From assembly GCA_017501255.1 (NCBI GenBank), contig JAFVXE010000052.1, positions 124,001 to 188,000 of the forward strand: a stretch of 64,000 bases of DNA. The letters run 5' to 3'. Made by a program: the position numbers and the translations under genes. Under the pieces are notes generated by a model. It was not told the origin of the DNA. It made no database searches and worked only from the letters and a program-made list of their open reading frames with translations. Origin of the DNA: Clostridia bacterium (lineage in GTDB: Bacteria > Bacillota > Clostridia > Christensenellales > Aristaeellaceae). Shown one piece after another: positions 1 to 7,894 of this stretch (positions are counted from its first letter, which is position 1; each line of letters begins with the position of its first letter).

Positions 1-319
1 CCAGCGGATTATCCTTGAGAATATCCATCAGCTGCCGGTAGTGGGGGCGCACTTCATCCCGTTCCACCAAAATGCCGTCAATCAGCACGTTTTTCCCCAT
101 ATCCGAATACAGTTTGGCAGTATGGTACATCATGATGATCACTTCCCCCAGGTGTTTCCAGTAATCCTGACGGAGAAATCTTTCCCCCACCATCTGTTCA
201 AACAGATCGTTGGCAACCACATAGAAAAAGGGTTCTTCATATTCCTGCAACGCATCCACAATGGAGGTCTTGCCACTGCTGGTTACGCCGTTGAGAAAGA
301 TGATCCTGCCTTTGGACAC
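1..319 (-). CDS. Chloramphenicol phosphotransferase-like P-loop kinase (3' end outside window)
   Basis: The visible N-terminal 106 residues begin (M)SKGRIIFLNGVTSSGKTS, a P-loop (GVTSSGKT) typical of the CPT-like family (PF07931), which phosphorylates small molecules such as chloramphenicol in its best known member. The later stretch NVLIDGILVERDEVRP matches the family's second strand with an acidic residue. The start is a GTG at 317-319, preceded by AAAGGAG at a good distance; an upstream ATG is in another frame. The gene runs off the left edge, so its length is unknown. It lies downstream of the liv operon on the same strand, separated by a hairpin, so it is probably a separate unit. The substrate is unknown and resistance should not be assumed. 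Confidence 0.75.
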   Translation of the reverse strand, partial: MSKGRIIFLNGVTSSGKTSIVDALQEYEEPFFYVVANDLFEQMVGERFLRQDYWKHLGEVIIMMYHTAKLYSDMGKNVLIDGILVERDEVRPHYRQLMDILKDNPL

Positions 320-352
320 TGCGAACAGCTCCTTTCAAAACAAATTTCATAG

Positions 353-387
353 CACAAAGGAGAGGGCGATTGACCCTCTCCTTTGTG
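353..387 (-). terminator. Hairpin after livF
   Basis: A perfect 14-bp inverted repeat (CACAAAGGAGAGGG / CCCTCTCCTTTGTG) with a 7-nt loop lies 110 bp past the livF stop codon. Only a weak T-rich stretch follows on the minus strand, so termination may be partial. Confidence 0.65.
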
Positions 388-496
388 TTTATCGTCAACC
401 CGCTCGATATCCCCAATAGGGATGCAGCCGCCCGGAACCGGCGTCTTGCGCAGCAGTCCCGGACAGCCGTCAAAGCCCGACGGGCTTTCCCCGGAA

Positions 497-1207
497 TCAG
501 TCGCCCAAGTAGGCGTTTTTCACAGCATCGTCGTTGAGCAATTCCAGCGCAGGGCCTTCCTTGACGATGGTGCCGGTTTCCAGCACGTAGGCACGGTCAG
601 CCACGCTGAGCGCCATCTGTGCGTTCTGTTCCACCAGCAGAATGGTGGTGCCAGCCTCGTGCAGTTCCTTGATGATATCGAAGATTTGCTCCACCAGAAT
701 GGGTGCCAGACCCATGGACGGCTCATCCAGCATCAGCAGCTTGGGCTTGCTCATCAGAGCACGGCCCATGGCCAGCATCTGCTGCTCGCCGCCGGACAGA
801 GTGCCCGCCACCTGCTTGTAGCGTTCCTTCAGGCGGGGGAAGCGCTGATACACATCTTCGATGGAATCCGCAATCTCGTTGGCAGGACGGGTAAAACCGC
901 CCATCTCCAGATTTTCCTTAACGGTCATCTGCAAAAACACACGGCGGCCTTCCGGGCACAGGGCCATGCCCTTGGAAACAATCTTATCCGCAGGCACGCC
1001 GGCAATGCTCTGATCGTGGAGCAGAATGCTGCCGCTGCGAGGCTTGAGAAGACCAGCCACGGTATTCAGCGTGGTGCTCTTGCCAGCGCCGTTGGCGCCG
1101 ATCAGCGTAACGATTTCGCCTTCGTTGACCTCGAAGGAAACGCCCTTGATGGCATGGATGCTGCCGTAGTACACGTGCAGGTTATCAACCTTCAGCAAAT
1201 TGCTCAT
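497..1207 (-). CDS. livF: Branched-chain amino acid ABC transporter ATP-binding protein LivF
   Basis: This 236-residue ATPase is the second nucleotide-binding subunit of the high-affinity leucine/isoleucine/valine importer. It has the Walker A GANGAGKST near residue 38, the ABC signature LSGGEQQML and the Walker B LLMLDEPSMGLAP followed by the switch histidine region (LLVEQN). The length matches LivF exactly. It starts 2 nt after the livG stop and is the last gene of livJ-H-M-G-F, so it is translated with livG. LivF and LivG form the cytoplasmic ATPase pair driving LivH/LivM. Related families import urea or amides, so the substrate is inferred from family membership rather than shown. Confidence 0.93.
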   Translation of the reverse strand: MSNLLKVDNLHVYYGSIHAIKGVSFEVNEGEIVTLIGANGAGKSTTLNTVAGLLKPRSGSILLHDQSIAGVPADKIVSKGMALCPEGRRVFLQMTVKENLEMGGFTRPANEIADSIEDVYQRFPRLKERYKQVAGTLSGGEQQMLAMGRALMSKPKLLMLDEPSMGLAPILVEQIFDIIKELHEAGTTILLVEQNAQMALSVADRAYVLETGTIVKEGPALELLNDDAVKNAYLGD

Positions 1208-1209
1208 CC

Positions 1210-2055
1210 TCAGCCCTCCTTCTTCTTGCCCAGGTAGGCTTCCACAACGGTGGGATTGTTCTGGATCTCGCTGGGGGTGCCCTTGGCGATGATGCGGCCG
1301 TAGTTCAGCACGGCGATACCCTCGCAGATACCCATGACCAGCTTCATATCATGCTCAATCAGCATAATGGCGATCTGGAAGGTATCGCGGATCTTCACGA
1401 TGTTTTCCATCAGCTCGGCGGTTTCCGCAGGGTTCATACCGGCGGCGGGTTCGTCCAGCAACAGCAGCTTGGGATTGGTCGCCAGTGCACGGACGATTTC
1501 CAGACGGCGCTGAGCGCCGTAAGGCAGGGAACCAGCCTCGTGATCCGCCAGATCCTGCATATCAAAGATGCTCAAAAGATCCAGTGCCTTCTCATGCATC
1601 TTCTTCTCCTGCTTCCAGTAGCCGGGCAGGCGCAGCACGCCGGTGGCAGCGCCATAGCGCATCTGATTGTGCAGGCCGATTTTCACGTTATCCTCCACAC
1701 TCAGCTTGTCAAACAGGCGGATGTTCTGGAAGGTACGGGCAATGCCCAACCGATTGACCTGAATGGTATTCAGCCCGGCAGTATCCCGACCATCCACCAG
1801 AATGGTACCCATGGTGGGCTGATACACCTTGGTGATCAGGTTGAAAATCGTGGTCTTGCCAGCGCCATTGGGGCCAATGAGACCGGCAATCTCGGTAGCG
1901 CCGATGATCAGGTTGAAATCGTCAACCGCTTTCAGACCGCCGAATTCCACGCCCAGATGGCGGGCTTCCAGCACGGGTTTTTTGTGTACGTCACGTTCCG
2001 GAACGATGGCGTGGCTGGGATAGGGCACCATCGTGGTTCTCTGCTTCTCACTCAT
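1210..2055 (-). CDS. livG: Branched-chain amino acid ABC transporter ATP-binding protein LivG
   Basis: The protein has Walker A GPNGAGKTT, the LivG-type signature LPYGAQRRLEI and Walker B LLLLDEPAAGMNP, and ends with the extended C-terminal segment (TPSEIQNNPTVVEAYLG) characteristic of this subfamily. I start it at ATG 2053-2055 (MSEKQRTT); a longer open frame exists but would run into livM. The start overlaps the end of livM by 8 nt, indicating translational coupling. About 20 extra residues precede the first ABC strand (KPVLEARHLGVEFGG). It pairs with LivF on the cytoplasmic face of the LivHM permease. Confidence 0.92.
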   Translation of the reverse strand: MSEKQRTTMVPYPSHAIVPERDVHKKPVLEARHLGVEFGGLKAVDDFNLIIGATEIAGLIGPNGAGKTTIFNLITKVYQPTMGTILVDGRDTAGLNTIQVNRLGIARTFQNIRLFDKLSVEDNVKIGLHNQMRYGAATGVLRLPGYWKQEKKMHEKALDLLSIFDMQDLADHEAGSLPYGAQRRLEIVRALATNPKLLLLDEPAAGMNPAETAELMENIVKIRDTFQIAIMLIEHDMKLVMGICEGIAVLNYGRIIAKGTPSEIQNNPTVVEAYLGKKKEG

Positions 2056-3118
2056 TGGCCGTATCCCCCTTTTCCTTCTTCTTGGCAAACAAACCGGTGA
2101 TCTTTTCCTTGGCAATATCGAGCCACTGCTTGAAAGCGGGGCTGTTAGTAGCCAGCATGACCATAATCAGCACGATGGCGTAAATCAGCATACGGTAGTC
2201 GCTAAACTCACGCAGCATCTCGGGCAGGATGGTCAGCACGGTGGCAGCGATAATGGAACCACGGATATTACCGATGCCGCCCAGCACCACGAACACCAGC
2301 ACAAGGATGGAGGTGTCAAACTTGAACTTGGCACCGGTAACGGTGGAATAGTTCATCGCATAGAGTGCACCTGCCATACCGGCCAGCACAGCGGAGGTGA
2401 CAAAAGCCATCAGCTTGTACTTGGTGGCGCTGATACCCACGGATTCCGCCGCAATGCGGTTGTCACGCAGAGCCATCATGGCCCGGCCTGCACGGCTGTT
2501 GGTCATGTTCAGCACCACAATCAGGGCAAAGATAATCAGTACAAAGCCCATGGTAAAGGTGGAGATGCGGGTGATGCCCTGCACGCCCTGCGGGCCGTTG
2601 ACAATCAGCTTGCCGGGCAGATTGGGATTGTTGAAACCGAAGGCCAGTGCGCCGGTTTCCTGATCCATGCCTACATAGACAAGGTTGAGCACATTGCGGA
2701 TGATCTCTCCGAAGGCCAGCGTCACGATGGCCAGATAGTCGCCCCGGAGGCGAAGCACAGGCACGCCAACAATCACGCCGGTCAAGCCTGCAGCCACACC
2801 GCCCACAACCATGGCGATGATCAGTCGCAGAGCCTCGTTGTCAATGGTTTTCTTGGTGATGATGGTCAGCACTGCGCCCACAAAAGCGCCCACGCACATG
2901 AAACCGGCATGGCCCAGACTCAGTTCGCCGGAAATACCAACCGTCAGGTTCAGGGAGACGGCCATGACAATCCACACGCACACGGGAACCAGCAGCTGCT
3001 TCGCAGAGTAGGACAGCAGCTTCTGCTCCTGCATGATGGAGATTACCACAAAGGCAATGATGACCATGGCGTAGGTAATCAGGTTGCTGATGAATGTCTT
3101 GTTGTTTTTCTTCTTCAT
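2048..3118 (-). CDS. livM: Branched-chain amino acid ABC transporter permease LivM
   Basis: This 356-residue polytopic membrane protein carries the LivM/LivH signature (LSLGHAGFMCVGAFVGA and GDYLAIVTLAFGEIIRNVL) and the cytoplasmic coupling segment (NSRAGRAMMALRDNRIAAESVGI). It has a basic N terminus (MKKKNNK) before the first helix and a lysine-rich tail after the last. A strong AAGGGGG ribosome binding site precedes the ATG. It lies between livH (14 nt upstream) and livG (overlapping). LivM and LivH together form the membrane pore. The family assignment is secure; the exact substrate is inferred. Confidence 0.93.
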   Translation of the reverse strand: MKKKNNKTFISNLITYAMVIIAFVVISIMQEQKLLSYSAKQLLVPVCVWIVMAVSLNLTVGISGELSLGHAGFMCVGAFVGAVLTIITKKTIDNEALRLIIAMVVGGVAAGLTGVIVGVPVLRLRGDYLAIVTLAFGEIIRNVLNLVYVGMDQETGALAFGFNNPNLPGKLIVNGPQGVQGITRISTFTMGFVLIIFALIVVLNMTNSRAGRAMMALRDNRIAAESVGISATKYKLMAFVTSAVLAGMAGALYAMNYSTVTGAKFKFDTSILVLVFVVLGGIGNIRGSIIAATVLTILPEMLREFSDYRMLIYAIVLIMVMLATNSPAFKQWLDIAKEKITGLFAKKKEKGDTANE

Positions 3119-3132
3119 ATCAGCACACCCCC

Positions 3133-4029
3133 TTACACCTTTTCGTTAACCTTCTTGCCAAGGAGGCCGGTAGGCTTCACCAGCAGAAGAAGGATCAGGA
3201 TGGCGAACACGATGGCATCGCCGAGTTCAGTGGAAATATAGGACTTGCCGAAAATCTCAATGATGCCCAGCAGGATGCCGCCCAGCATGGCGCCGGGAAT
3301 GGAGCCGATGCCGCCGAACACGGCCGCTGTAAAGGCCTTGATACCGGGCATGGAGCCGGTGGTGGGCATCAGGGCGGGATAGCTGGAGCACAGCAGCACG
3401 CCGGCGATGGCAGCCAGCGCAGAGCCGATGGCGAAGGTGACAGAGATGGTCATGTTCACATTGATGCCCATCAGCTGCGCTGCGCCCTTGTCCTCGCTGA
3501 CAGCACGCATGGCCTTGCCCATCTTGGTTTTTTCGGTGAACAGGGTCAGGCAGATCATGATAACAACGCAGGTCAAGACGGTTACGATGGCTTCATCGGT
3601 AACAATCAGCTTGCCGCCGAACAGGCGCAGGGGCTCAAAGGCCACCACGGAGGTGAAGCTCTTGGGGTTTGCGCTCCAGATCAGCTGGGCAATGTTCTGC
3701 AGGAAATAGCTCATGCCGATGGCAGTGATCAGAACCGCCAGAGAAGGTGCGCTGCGCAGGGGCTTGTAGGCCAGACGCTCAATGGTCATGCCCAGCAAAG
3801 TGCATACCAGCATGGAAGCCAGCACGGATACCCAGGCCGGCAGCCCCAGATACTGGGTTACGCAAAAAGAAATGTATGCGCCGATCATAATAACATCGCC
3901 ATGGGCGAAGTTGAGCATCTTGGCAATACCATAGACCATGGTATAGCCCAGTGCGATGATGGCGTACACGCTTCCAAGACTGATACCGTTGATCAGGTTG
4001 GAGAGAAAGGACACGCGGATCAACCCCAA
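3133..4029 (-). CDS. livH: Branched-chain amino acid ABC transporter permease LivH
   Basis: The sequence FLSNLINGISLGSVYAIIALGYTMVYGIAKMLNFAHGD is a textbook LivH N terminus, followed by about eight membrane segments and the conserved loop with RAVSEDKGAAQLMGIN. There is no in-frame ATG at the beginning. Candidate starts are TTG 4027-4029 (used here), TTG at 4023 and GTG at 4014; the GTG has a GGGG stretch about 9 nt upstream and gives a more usual N terminus. An out-of-frame ATG lies at 4036. A weak non-AUG start together with the hairpin upstream would lower permease production relative to the binding protein. Confidence 0.9.
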   Translation of the reverse strand: MGLIRVSFLSNLINGISLGSVYAIIALGYTMVYGIAKMLNFAHGDVIMIGAYISFCVTQYLGLPAWVSVLASMLVCTLLGMTIERLAYKPLRSAPSLAVLITAIGMSYFLQNIAQLIWSANPKSFTSVVAFEPLRLFGGKLIVTDEAIVTVLTCVVIMICLTLFTEKTKMGKAMRAVSEDKGAAQLMGINVNMTISVTFAIGSALAAIAGVLLCSSYPALMPTTGSMPGIKAFTAAVFGGIGSIPGAMLGGILLGIIEIFGKSYISTELGDAIVFAILILLLLVKPTGLLGKKVNEKV

Positions 4030-4091
4030 TTCTCATGTAGTCGTAAGGAGAAAAATGATGGCAAAAAAGGACGATTCAGAATACGGAAAAT

Positions 4092-4122
4092 GGGAGAGTG
4101 CCTTTTGACCGGGCACTCTCCC
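4092..4122 (-). terminator. Intercistronic attenuator between livJ and livH
   Basis: GGGAGAGTGCC (4092-4102) pairs perfectly with GGCACTCTCCC (4112-4122). Reading on the minus strand the stem is followed by ATTTTCC, a modest T-tract. It lies in the 125-bp gap after the binding-protein gene and before livH, the usual place for a partial terminator that keeps the binding protein in excess over the permease. Confidence 0.7.
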
Positions 4123-4154
4123 GATAAGTTGCGCAGCAACTCGGTATCAGACAA

Positions 4155-5288
4155 TTACTTGCCGACGTACACGCCGTTCTCAATGACCACAGCCATGGGG
4201 GTCTTGGAGACCTCGCCCTTTTCGTTCCAGGTCATGGGGCTGCCGGTGATGCCATTGTAGCTGTAGGTGGGCATGAAGGCGATCAGAGCCTCGCAAACCT
4301 CGTCGAAGGTGCTGTCAGCGGTGAGGCCGGCGGCCTGCATGGCTTCGTAGACGATGTAGATGCAGTCGTAGGTATCGGCGGAGAACTGGGTGGGAGTTTC
4401 GCCGTACTTGGCCTGATACTCAGCAACGAACTTGGCGCTGCGCTCGTCCTCGGAGTCAGCAGAGAAGGGGGTCAGCAGCATAACGCCCTCGGCCAGGGAG
4501 GTGTCGAAGCCTTCCATGGTCAGGATGCCGTCCATGCCGTCCACGCCGAAGAACTGGCAGTCATATTCCATGCTGGCAGCCTGCTTGAGGATCATGGAAG
4601 CAGGGGTGTAGTAGATGGGCAGGAAGATCAGCTCAGCGCCGGCGTCCTTGGCGGCAGCCACCTGCACGGAGAAGTCGGTGGTGTCGTCGGTGAAGGTGGT
4701 TTCGGAAACCACTTCGAAGGGCTGGTTGGCAGCTTCAGCCATGAAGGTCTGGTAGATGCCGGTGGAGTAAGCGTCGGCGTTATTGTAGATAACGGCGACC
4801 TTGGTGGCCAGACCGTTCATGCCGATGTACTGGGCAGAAGCCATGCCCTGAGCGGGGTCGGAGAAGCAGACCTGATACACGTTGTCGCGGCCTTCGGTAA
4901 CAGCGGTGGAAGAAGCAGAAGGAGTGAGCATGAACATACGATCGGCGTAGGCATAGTCAGCAACAGCCACACAGGGGGTGGAGGTGACGCAGCCAACGAT
5001 AACCTGCACCTGCTGATCCATCAGGTAGCCGTAGGCGCTGACGGACTTGTCGGGAGCGTGCTCGTCGTCCTGGGGCAGGAACTCAATCTGCAGACCGCCC
5101 AGAGCGTTGATCTCGTCAACGGCGATCTGACCACCCTGCATAGCAGAAGTGCCATATACAGCAGCTGCGCCGGTCAGGGGGCCGATAAAACCAATCTTCA
5201 GAGCGCCCTCAGCAGCGGCAACGCTGCCCATAGAAAGTACCAGCATCATGGCCAGCACGAGAGAAACAAACTTGGTCATTTTCTTCAT
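4155..5288 (-). CDS. livJ: Branched-chain amino acid ABC transporter substrate-binding protein
   Basis: This 377-residue protein begins with a signal peptide (MKKMTKFVSLVLAMMLVLSMGSVAAAEG) and continues with LKIGFIGPLTGAAAVYG, the hallmark of periplasmic-binding-protein family 6 (Peripla_BP_6, LivJ/LivK). No lipobox cysteine is visible, although a free Gram-positive binding protein would normally be lipid-anchored; it may be retained some other way. An AAGGAGG site precedes the ATG and a consensus promoter lies about 50 bp upstream. It is the first gene of the liv operon and captures the amino acid outside the membrane for LivHMGF. Confidence 0.92.
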   Translation of the reverse strand: MKKMTKFVSLVLAMMLVLSMGSVAAAEGALKIGFIGPLTGAAAVYGTSAMQGGQIAVDEINALGGLQIEFLPQDDEHAPDKSVSAYGYLMDQQVQVIVGCVTSTPCVAVADYAYADRMFMLTPSASSTAVTEGRDNVYQVCFSDPAQGMASAQYIGMNGLATKVAVIYNNADAYSTGIYQTFMAEAANQPFEVVSETTFTDDTTDFSVQVAAAKDAGAELIFLPIYYTPASMILKQAASMEYDCQFFGVDGMDGILTMEGFDTSLAEGVMLLTPFSADSEDERSAKFVAEYQAKYGETPTQFSADTYDCIYIVYEAMQAAGLTADSTFDEVCEALIAFMPTYSYNGITGSPMTWNEKGEVSKTPMAVVIENGVYVGK

Positions 5289-5340
5289 GGGAATTTCCTC
5301 CTTGTACCAAAATAAGCGAAACTTTCATCGCTGTTCTGAA

Positions 5341-5369
5341 ATGATACGACTGAAACCGCCATATGTCAA
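5341..5369 (-). promoter_or_regulatory. Promoter of the liv operon
   Basis: On the minus strand TTGACA (5364-5369) and TATCAT (5341-5346) are separated by 17 bp. The -35 is a perfect consensus and the -10 matches 5 of 6. Transcription would start about 45 bp before the livJ ATG. Confidence 0.8.
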
Positions 5370-5437
5370 GGGAAATCTTTGTTCCTTCTTTGTTTTGAAC
5401 GGATAGTGATAACAGAATCATCCTCTTTTCTCTCTGC

Positions 5438-5466
5438 TTGACCGAATGTTGCAAAACAGATATGAT
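5438..5466 (+). promoter_or_regulatory. Promoter of the kinase-like gene
   Basis: TTGACC (5438-5443) and TATGAT (5461-5466) are spaced by 17 bp, and the predicted transcript starts about 40 bp before ATG 5515. This excludes the in-frame ATG at 5446 as the start codon. Confidence 0.7.
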
Positions 5467-5514
5467 AAAGCAAGATATCTCTCTCATCCCCGCATCAACC
5501 TCAAAGGAGTACGA

Positions 5515-6423
5515 ATGATCATCAACAGCCTTGATTCTATCGAATTTCGCTTACAGGAAAAACACGATTTCTCCTTCCTCAAAAAATACGGTGACGCTTT
5601 CTGGGCAGTGGATGAAACCGGCTCGGGCTGTATTTGCATAGGCATGGATGACGGCAGAAAAAGGTATTTCTGCAAAATTGCAGGTGTCAATACGCTGGAA
5701 GCAGATGTTTCTCCCAAAGAATCCGTAGCGCTTCTGAAACAGGCCGTTCATCTGTATAACGATCTCGCTCATCCGAATCTGATCAAATTGCTACAGGCCT
5801 ACGACTATCATTCTTTTTTCGTGGCAGTATTCGAGTGGGCCGATGGTGAATGCCTGTTTGATCACTGGAATTTTGAAACCTACCAGAAAAACTCTTCCGT
5901 GAAAAGCCCCAAACAGCGTTTTCTGGAATTGCCAGTTCACAAGAAACTGAAGGCAACAGAGGTCCTGTTTTCATTCTTACAAAATGTTCACCAGCAAGGT
6001 TATGTAGCTGTAGATTTTTACGATGGCAGCATCATGTATGATTTTACTACAGATACAACCACCATCTGTGATATCGACTTATTCAGGAAATCACCTGTCA
6101 TCAACGATAAAGGAATCGATTGGTTCGGCACCAAGCGGCTAAAGGCTCCGGAGGAATATTCACAGGGCCACTCCATTGATGAACAGACAAACATATTTAC
6201 CTTAGGCGCTTTGATCTTTGAATTCTTTGGGCGTTTTTCTGAGGAAGAAATTCGAAAACGATACATAGACAATCAATTCATTCCCTGTGCCCTGTGCAAC
6301 TGGCAACTAAGCGAAAACAGTTACCAGGTGGCACAAAAAGCCGTATCTCCCAACAAACTCAACCGATATGCCACTTTGGCCAATTTCCTCCATGACTGGA
6401 GCGCAGCAAATTCACCCACATAA
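5515..6423 (+). CDS. Solitary protein-kinase-like protein, degenerate catalytic loop
   Basis: The 302-residue protein has the protein kinase fold in outline: a glycine-containing strand (ETGSGCICIG), a candidate ATP lysine (FCKIAG, K54), a catalytic-loop equivalent VAVDFYDGSI (D167 kept, but HRD reads AVD), a metal-binding strand CDIDLF (D186, replacing DFG), the activation-segment motif APEE (211-214) and a helix F equivalent TNIFTLGALIFEFF. It has no membrane segment or extracellular domain, unlike PrkC-type kinases. AAAGGAG lies 5 nt before the ATG. The gene is clearly more AT-rich than its neighbours, suggesting acquisition. It could be an atypical Ser/Thr kinase, a small-molecule kinase or a pseudokinase; no partner gene is adjacent. 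Confidence 0.7.
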   Translation: MIINSLDSIEFRLQEKHDFSFLKKYGDAFWAVDETGSGCICIGMDDGRKRYFCKIAGVNTLEADVSPKESVALLKQAVHLYNDLAHPNLIKLLQAYDYHSFFVAVFEWADGECLFDHWNFETYQKNSSVKSPKQRFLELPVHKKLKATEVLFSFLQNVHQQGYVAVDFYDGSIMYDFTTDTTTICDIDLFRKSPVINDKGIDWFGTKRLKAPEEYSQGHSIDEQTNIFTLGALIFEFFGRFSEEEIRKRYIDNQFIPCALCNWQLSENSYQVAQKAVSPNKLNRYATLANFLHDWSAANSPT

Positions 6424-6425
6424 AC

Positions 6426-6466
6426 GACCCCCTCTGCAACGATCTCAAATCATGCAGAAGGGGGTC
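6426..6466. terminator. Bidirectional terminator
   Basis: GACCCCCTCTGCA (6426-6438) pairs with TGCAGAAGGGGGTC (6453-6466) with one bulged A. It lies between the convergent kinase-like gene and the ROK gene and starts 3 bp after the kinase stop codon. Confidence 0.8.
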
Positions 6467-6475
6467 TTCCTTGCT

Positions 6476-7735
6476 TTACACATCCTGATACAGCAGCGGA
6501 TCGTGGAAATAATGCTCGTTGAGCATATACCAGCCGCCGGTGGCATTGAGGGAAAGCAGATCCGTTTTGTCATAGCGGATCTGGAAAGCCTCTCCCCCGG
6601 GGAAGTAACGGAAATTCTTCATACGGGCTTTGAGCTGCTGGTCAAAATACGCACAGGCGTGACCCACAAGGCCCTGGAAAATCACCTGATCGGGATTGTA
6701 CACCACTGCCACATTATGCAGGGCATCGCCATAGTACCGGGCCAGATGGTCGGTCAGTTCCCGGGCACGGCGGTCACCGTTCTGGGCTGCTTCAAACAAA
6801 AGCGGGAAACTCAGCTTTTCTCCGATATTGTACAACGGCGAATCCGCTGGCGCCGGTTCCTTCTCCAGCATACGGATCAGCCGCCTGCGGCTCACCAGCC
6901 GCTCCAGGCAGCCATGGCGTCCACAGCCGCACAATTCTTCATCCCGGCTGTCGATGGACATATGGCCGATCTCACCCACCAGCGACAGGGGGCCGCTGAG
7001 GATGCGCCCATCCTCGATCATGCACGAAGACAGGCCCCATGCGCTGAAAATGGTCAGCACACGTCCAGTGCGGCAATGCTCATCCTGATGCAACACCGCA
7101 CGGCCTGCGGTTTTACCGGCGTTCTCCACCAATACAACCGGCCGTTCTCCCACAATTTTCTGCAAATAGTCCCGGATGGGAATCTCATCGCCCCATTCCG
7201 GCGAATGCACGCTGAACCGCAGTATGCCGCTGTCCGTATCCACGGTACCAGCGGTGGACAGCATCACGCCATACAGCTTGCTTTCGCCGATCTCCTGCTG
7301 GCGCAAGAAACGGTTGATATTTGTTTCCATGTCTGCAAACACATCCCGAAGCGGGCGGCGCAGATCACTGGCAAAGTCCATCTCCGCTACCGGCTGACCG
7401 GTAATGGTACGCAAACTGAGCCTTGTGCTCAGCGGCCACATGGCAATGCACATGGTCAGGCGATCATCGGCAAAAGCGAAGCGTTCCGGCTTTTTGCCGC
7501 CCATGTTGCTGCTTTCGCCCAGTCCCACGGAGCGCAGAATACCCCGGGACACAAAGAACTGAATGGCACGCATCACCGTCAGGCGGCTGATACCCGTCTG
7601 ATTGGAAATGTCTGCCACAGTGCACTCCTCTCCATAGCGGAAAGCGCTGAGCACCTTTTTGCGGTTTTCGTGTTTCAAATCCACCGGGAGGGCCGCAGAG
7701 GGGCCATCCTGACGAATGCTCTGTTCGTTTGTCAT
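6476..7735 (-). CDS. ROK-family transcriptional repressor (NagC/XylR type)
   Basis: The protein starts with a winged-helix DNA-binding region (CTVADISNQTGISRLTVMRAIQFFVSRGILR, about residues 37-70) followed by a ROK sugar-kinase-like domain with the zinc motif CGCGRHGCLE and the conserved GEIGHM segment. Such proteins repress carbohydrate genes and are released by a sugar ligand. The domain phosphate-binding strand is poorly kept (VMLSTAGTVD), so kinase activity is unlikely. I start at ATG 7733-7735, preceded by AGAGGA; an upstream in-frame ATG has no ribosome binding site. No sugar genes adjoin it, so its regulon is elsewhere or unknown. Confidence 0.88.
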   Translation of the reverse strand: MTNEQSIRQDGPSAALPVDLKHENRKKVLSAFRYGEECTVADISNQTGISRLTVMRAIQFFVSRGILRSVGLGESSNMGGKKPERFAFADDRLTMCIAMWPLSTRLSLRTITGQPVAEMDFASDLRRPLRDVFADMETNINRFLRQQEIGESKLYGVMLSTAGTVDTDSGILRFSVHSPEWGDEIPIRDYLQKIVGERPVVLVENAGKTAGRAVLHQDEHCRTGRVLTIFSAWGLSSCMIEDGRILSGPLSLVGEIGHMSIDSRDEELCGCGRHGCLERLVSRRRLIRMLEKEPAPADSPLYNIGEKLSFPLLFEAAQNGDRRARELTDHLARYYGDALHNVAVVYNPDQVIFQGLVGHACAYFDQQLKARMKNFRYFPGGEAFQIRYDKTDLLSLNATGGWYMLNEHYFHDPLLYQDV

Positions 7736-7798
7736 ATGATCGTCCTCTTTTGCAGGGCGCGGCTTCGCAGCCGGGTTACGCACACTTCTTACATAACT

Positions 7799-7827
7799 AT
7801 CTTATCAAACCACCAAACACCCGTCAA
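7799..7827 (-). promoter_or_regulatory. Promoter of the ROK gene
   Basis: TTGACG (7822-7827 on the minus strand), 17-bp spacer, TAAGAT (7799-7804). It lies about 64 bp before the chosen start and just beyond the mnmA terminator. Confidence 0.75.
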
Positions 7828-7838
7828 CCACAAAAAGA

Positions 7839-7872
7839 GCCCAATTCGGGACGATTTTATCCCAAATTGGGC
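7839..7872 (-). terminator. Rho-independent terminator of mnmA
   Basis: GCCCAATT (7839-7846) pairs with AATTGGGC (7865-7872), with an inner GGGA/TCCC extension, and is followed on the minus strand by TCTTTTTG. It ends the HAD-tmk/mnmA transcript. Confidence 0.85.
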
Positions 7873-7894
7873 CACAAATACGTATGTTCCGTTT

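Noticed and set aside
5446..5514. A 23-residue N-terminal extension of the kinase-like protein
   Set aside because: It would begin inside the promoter spacer; AAAGGAG directly precedes the ATG at 5515.
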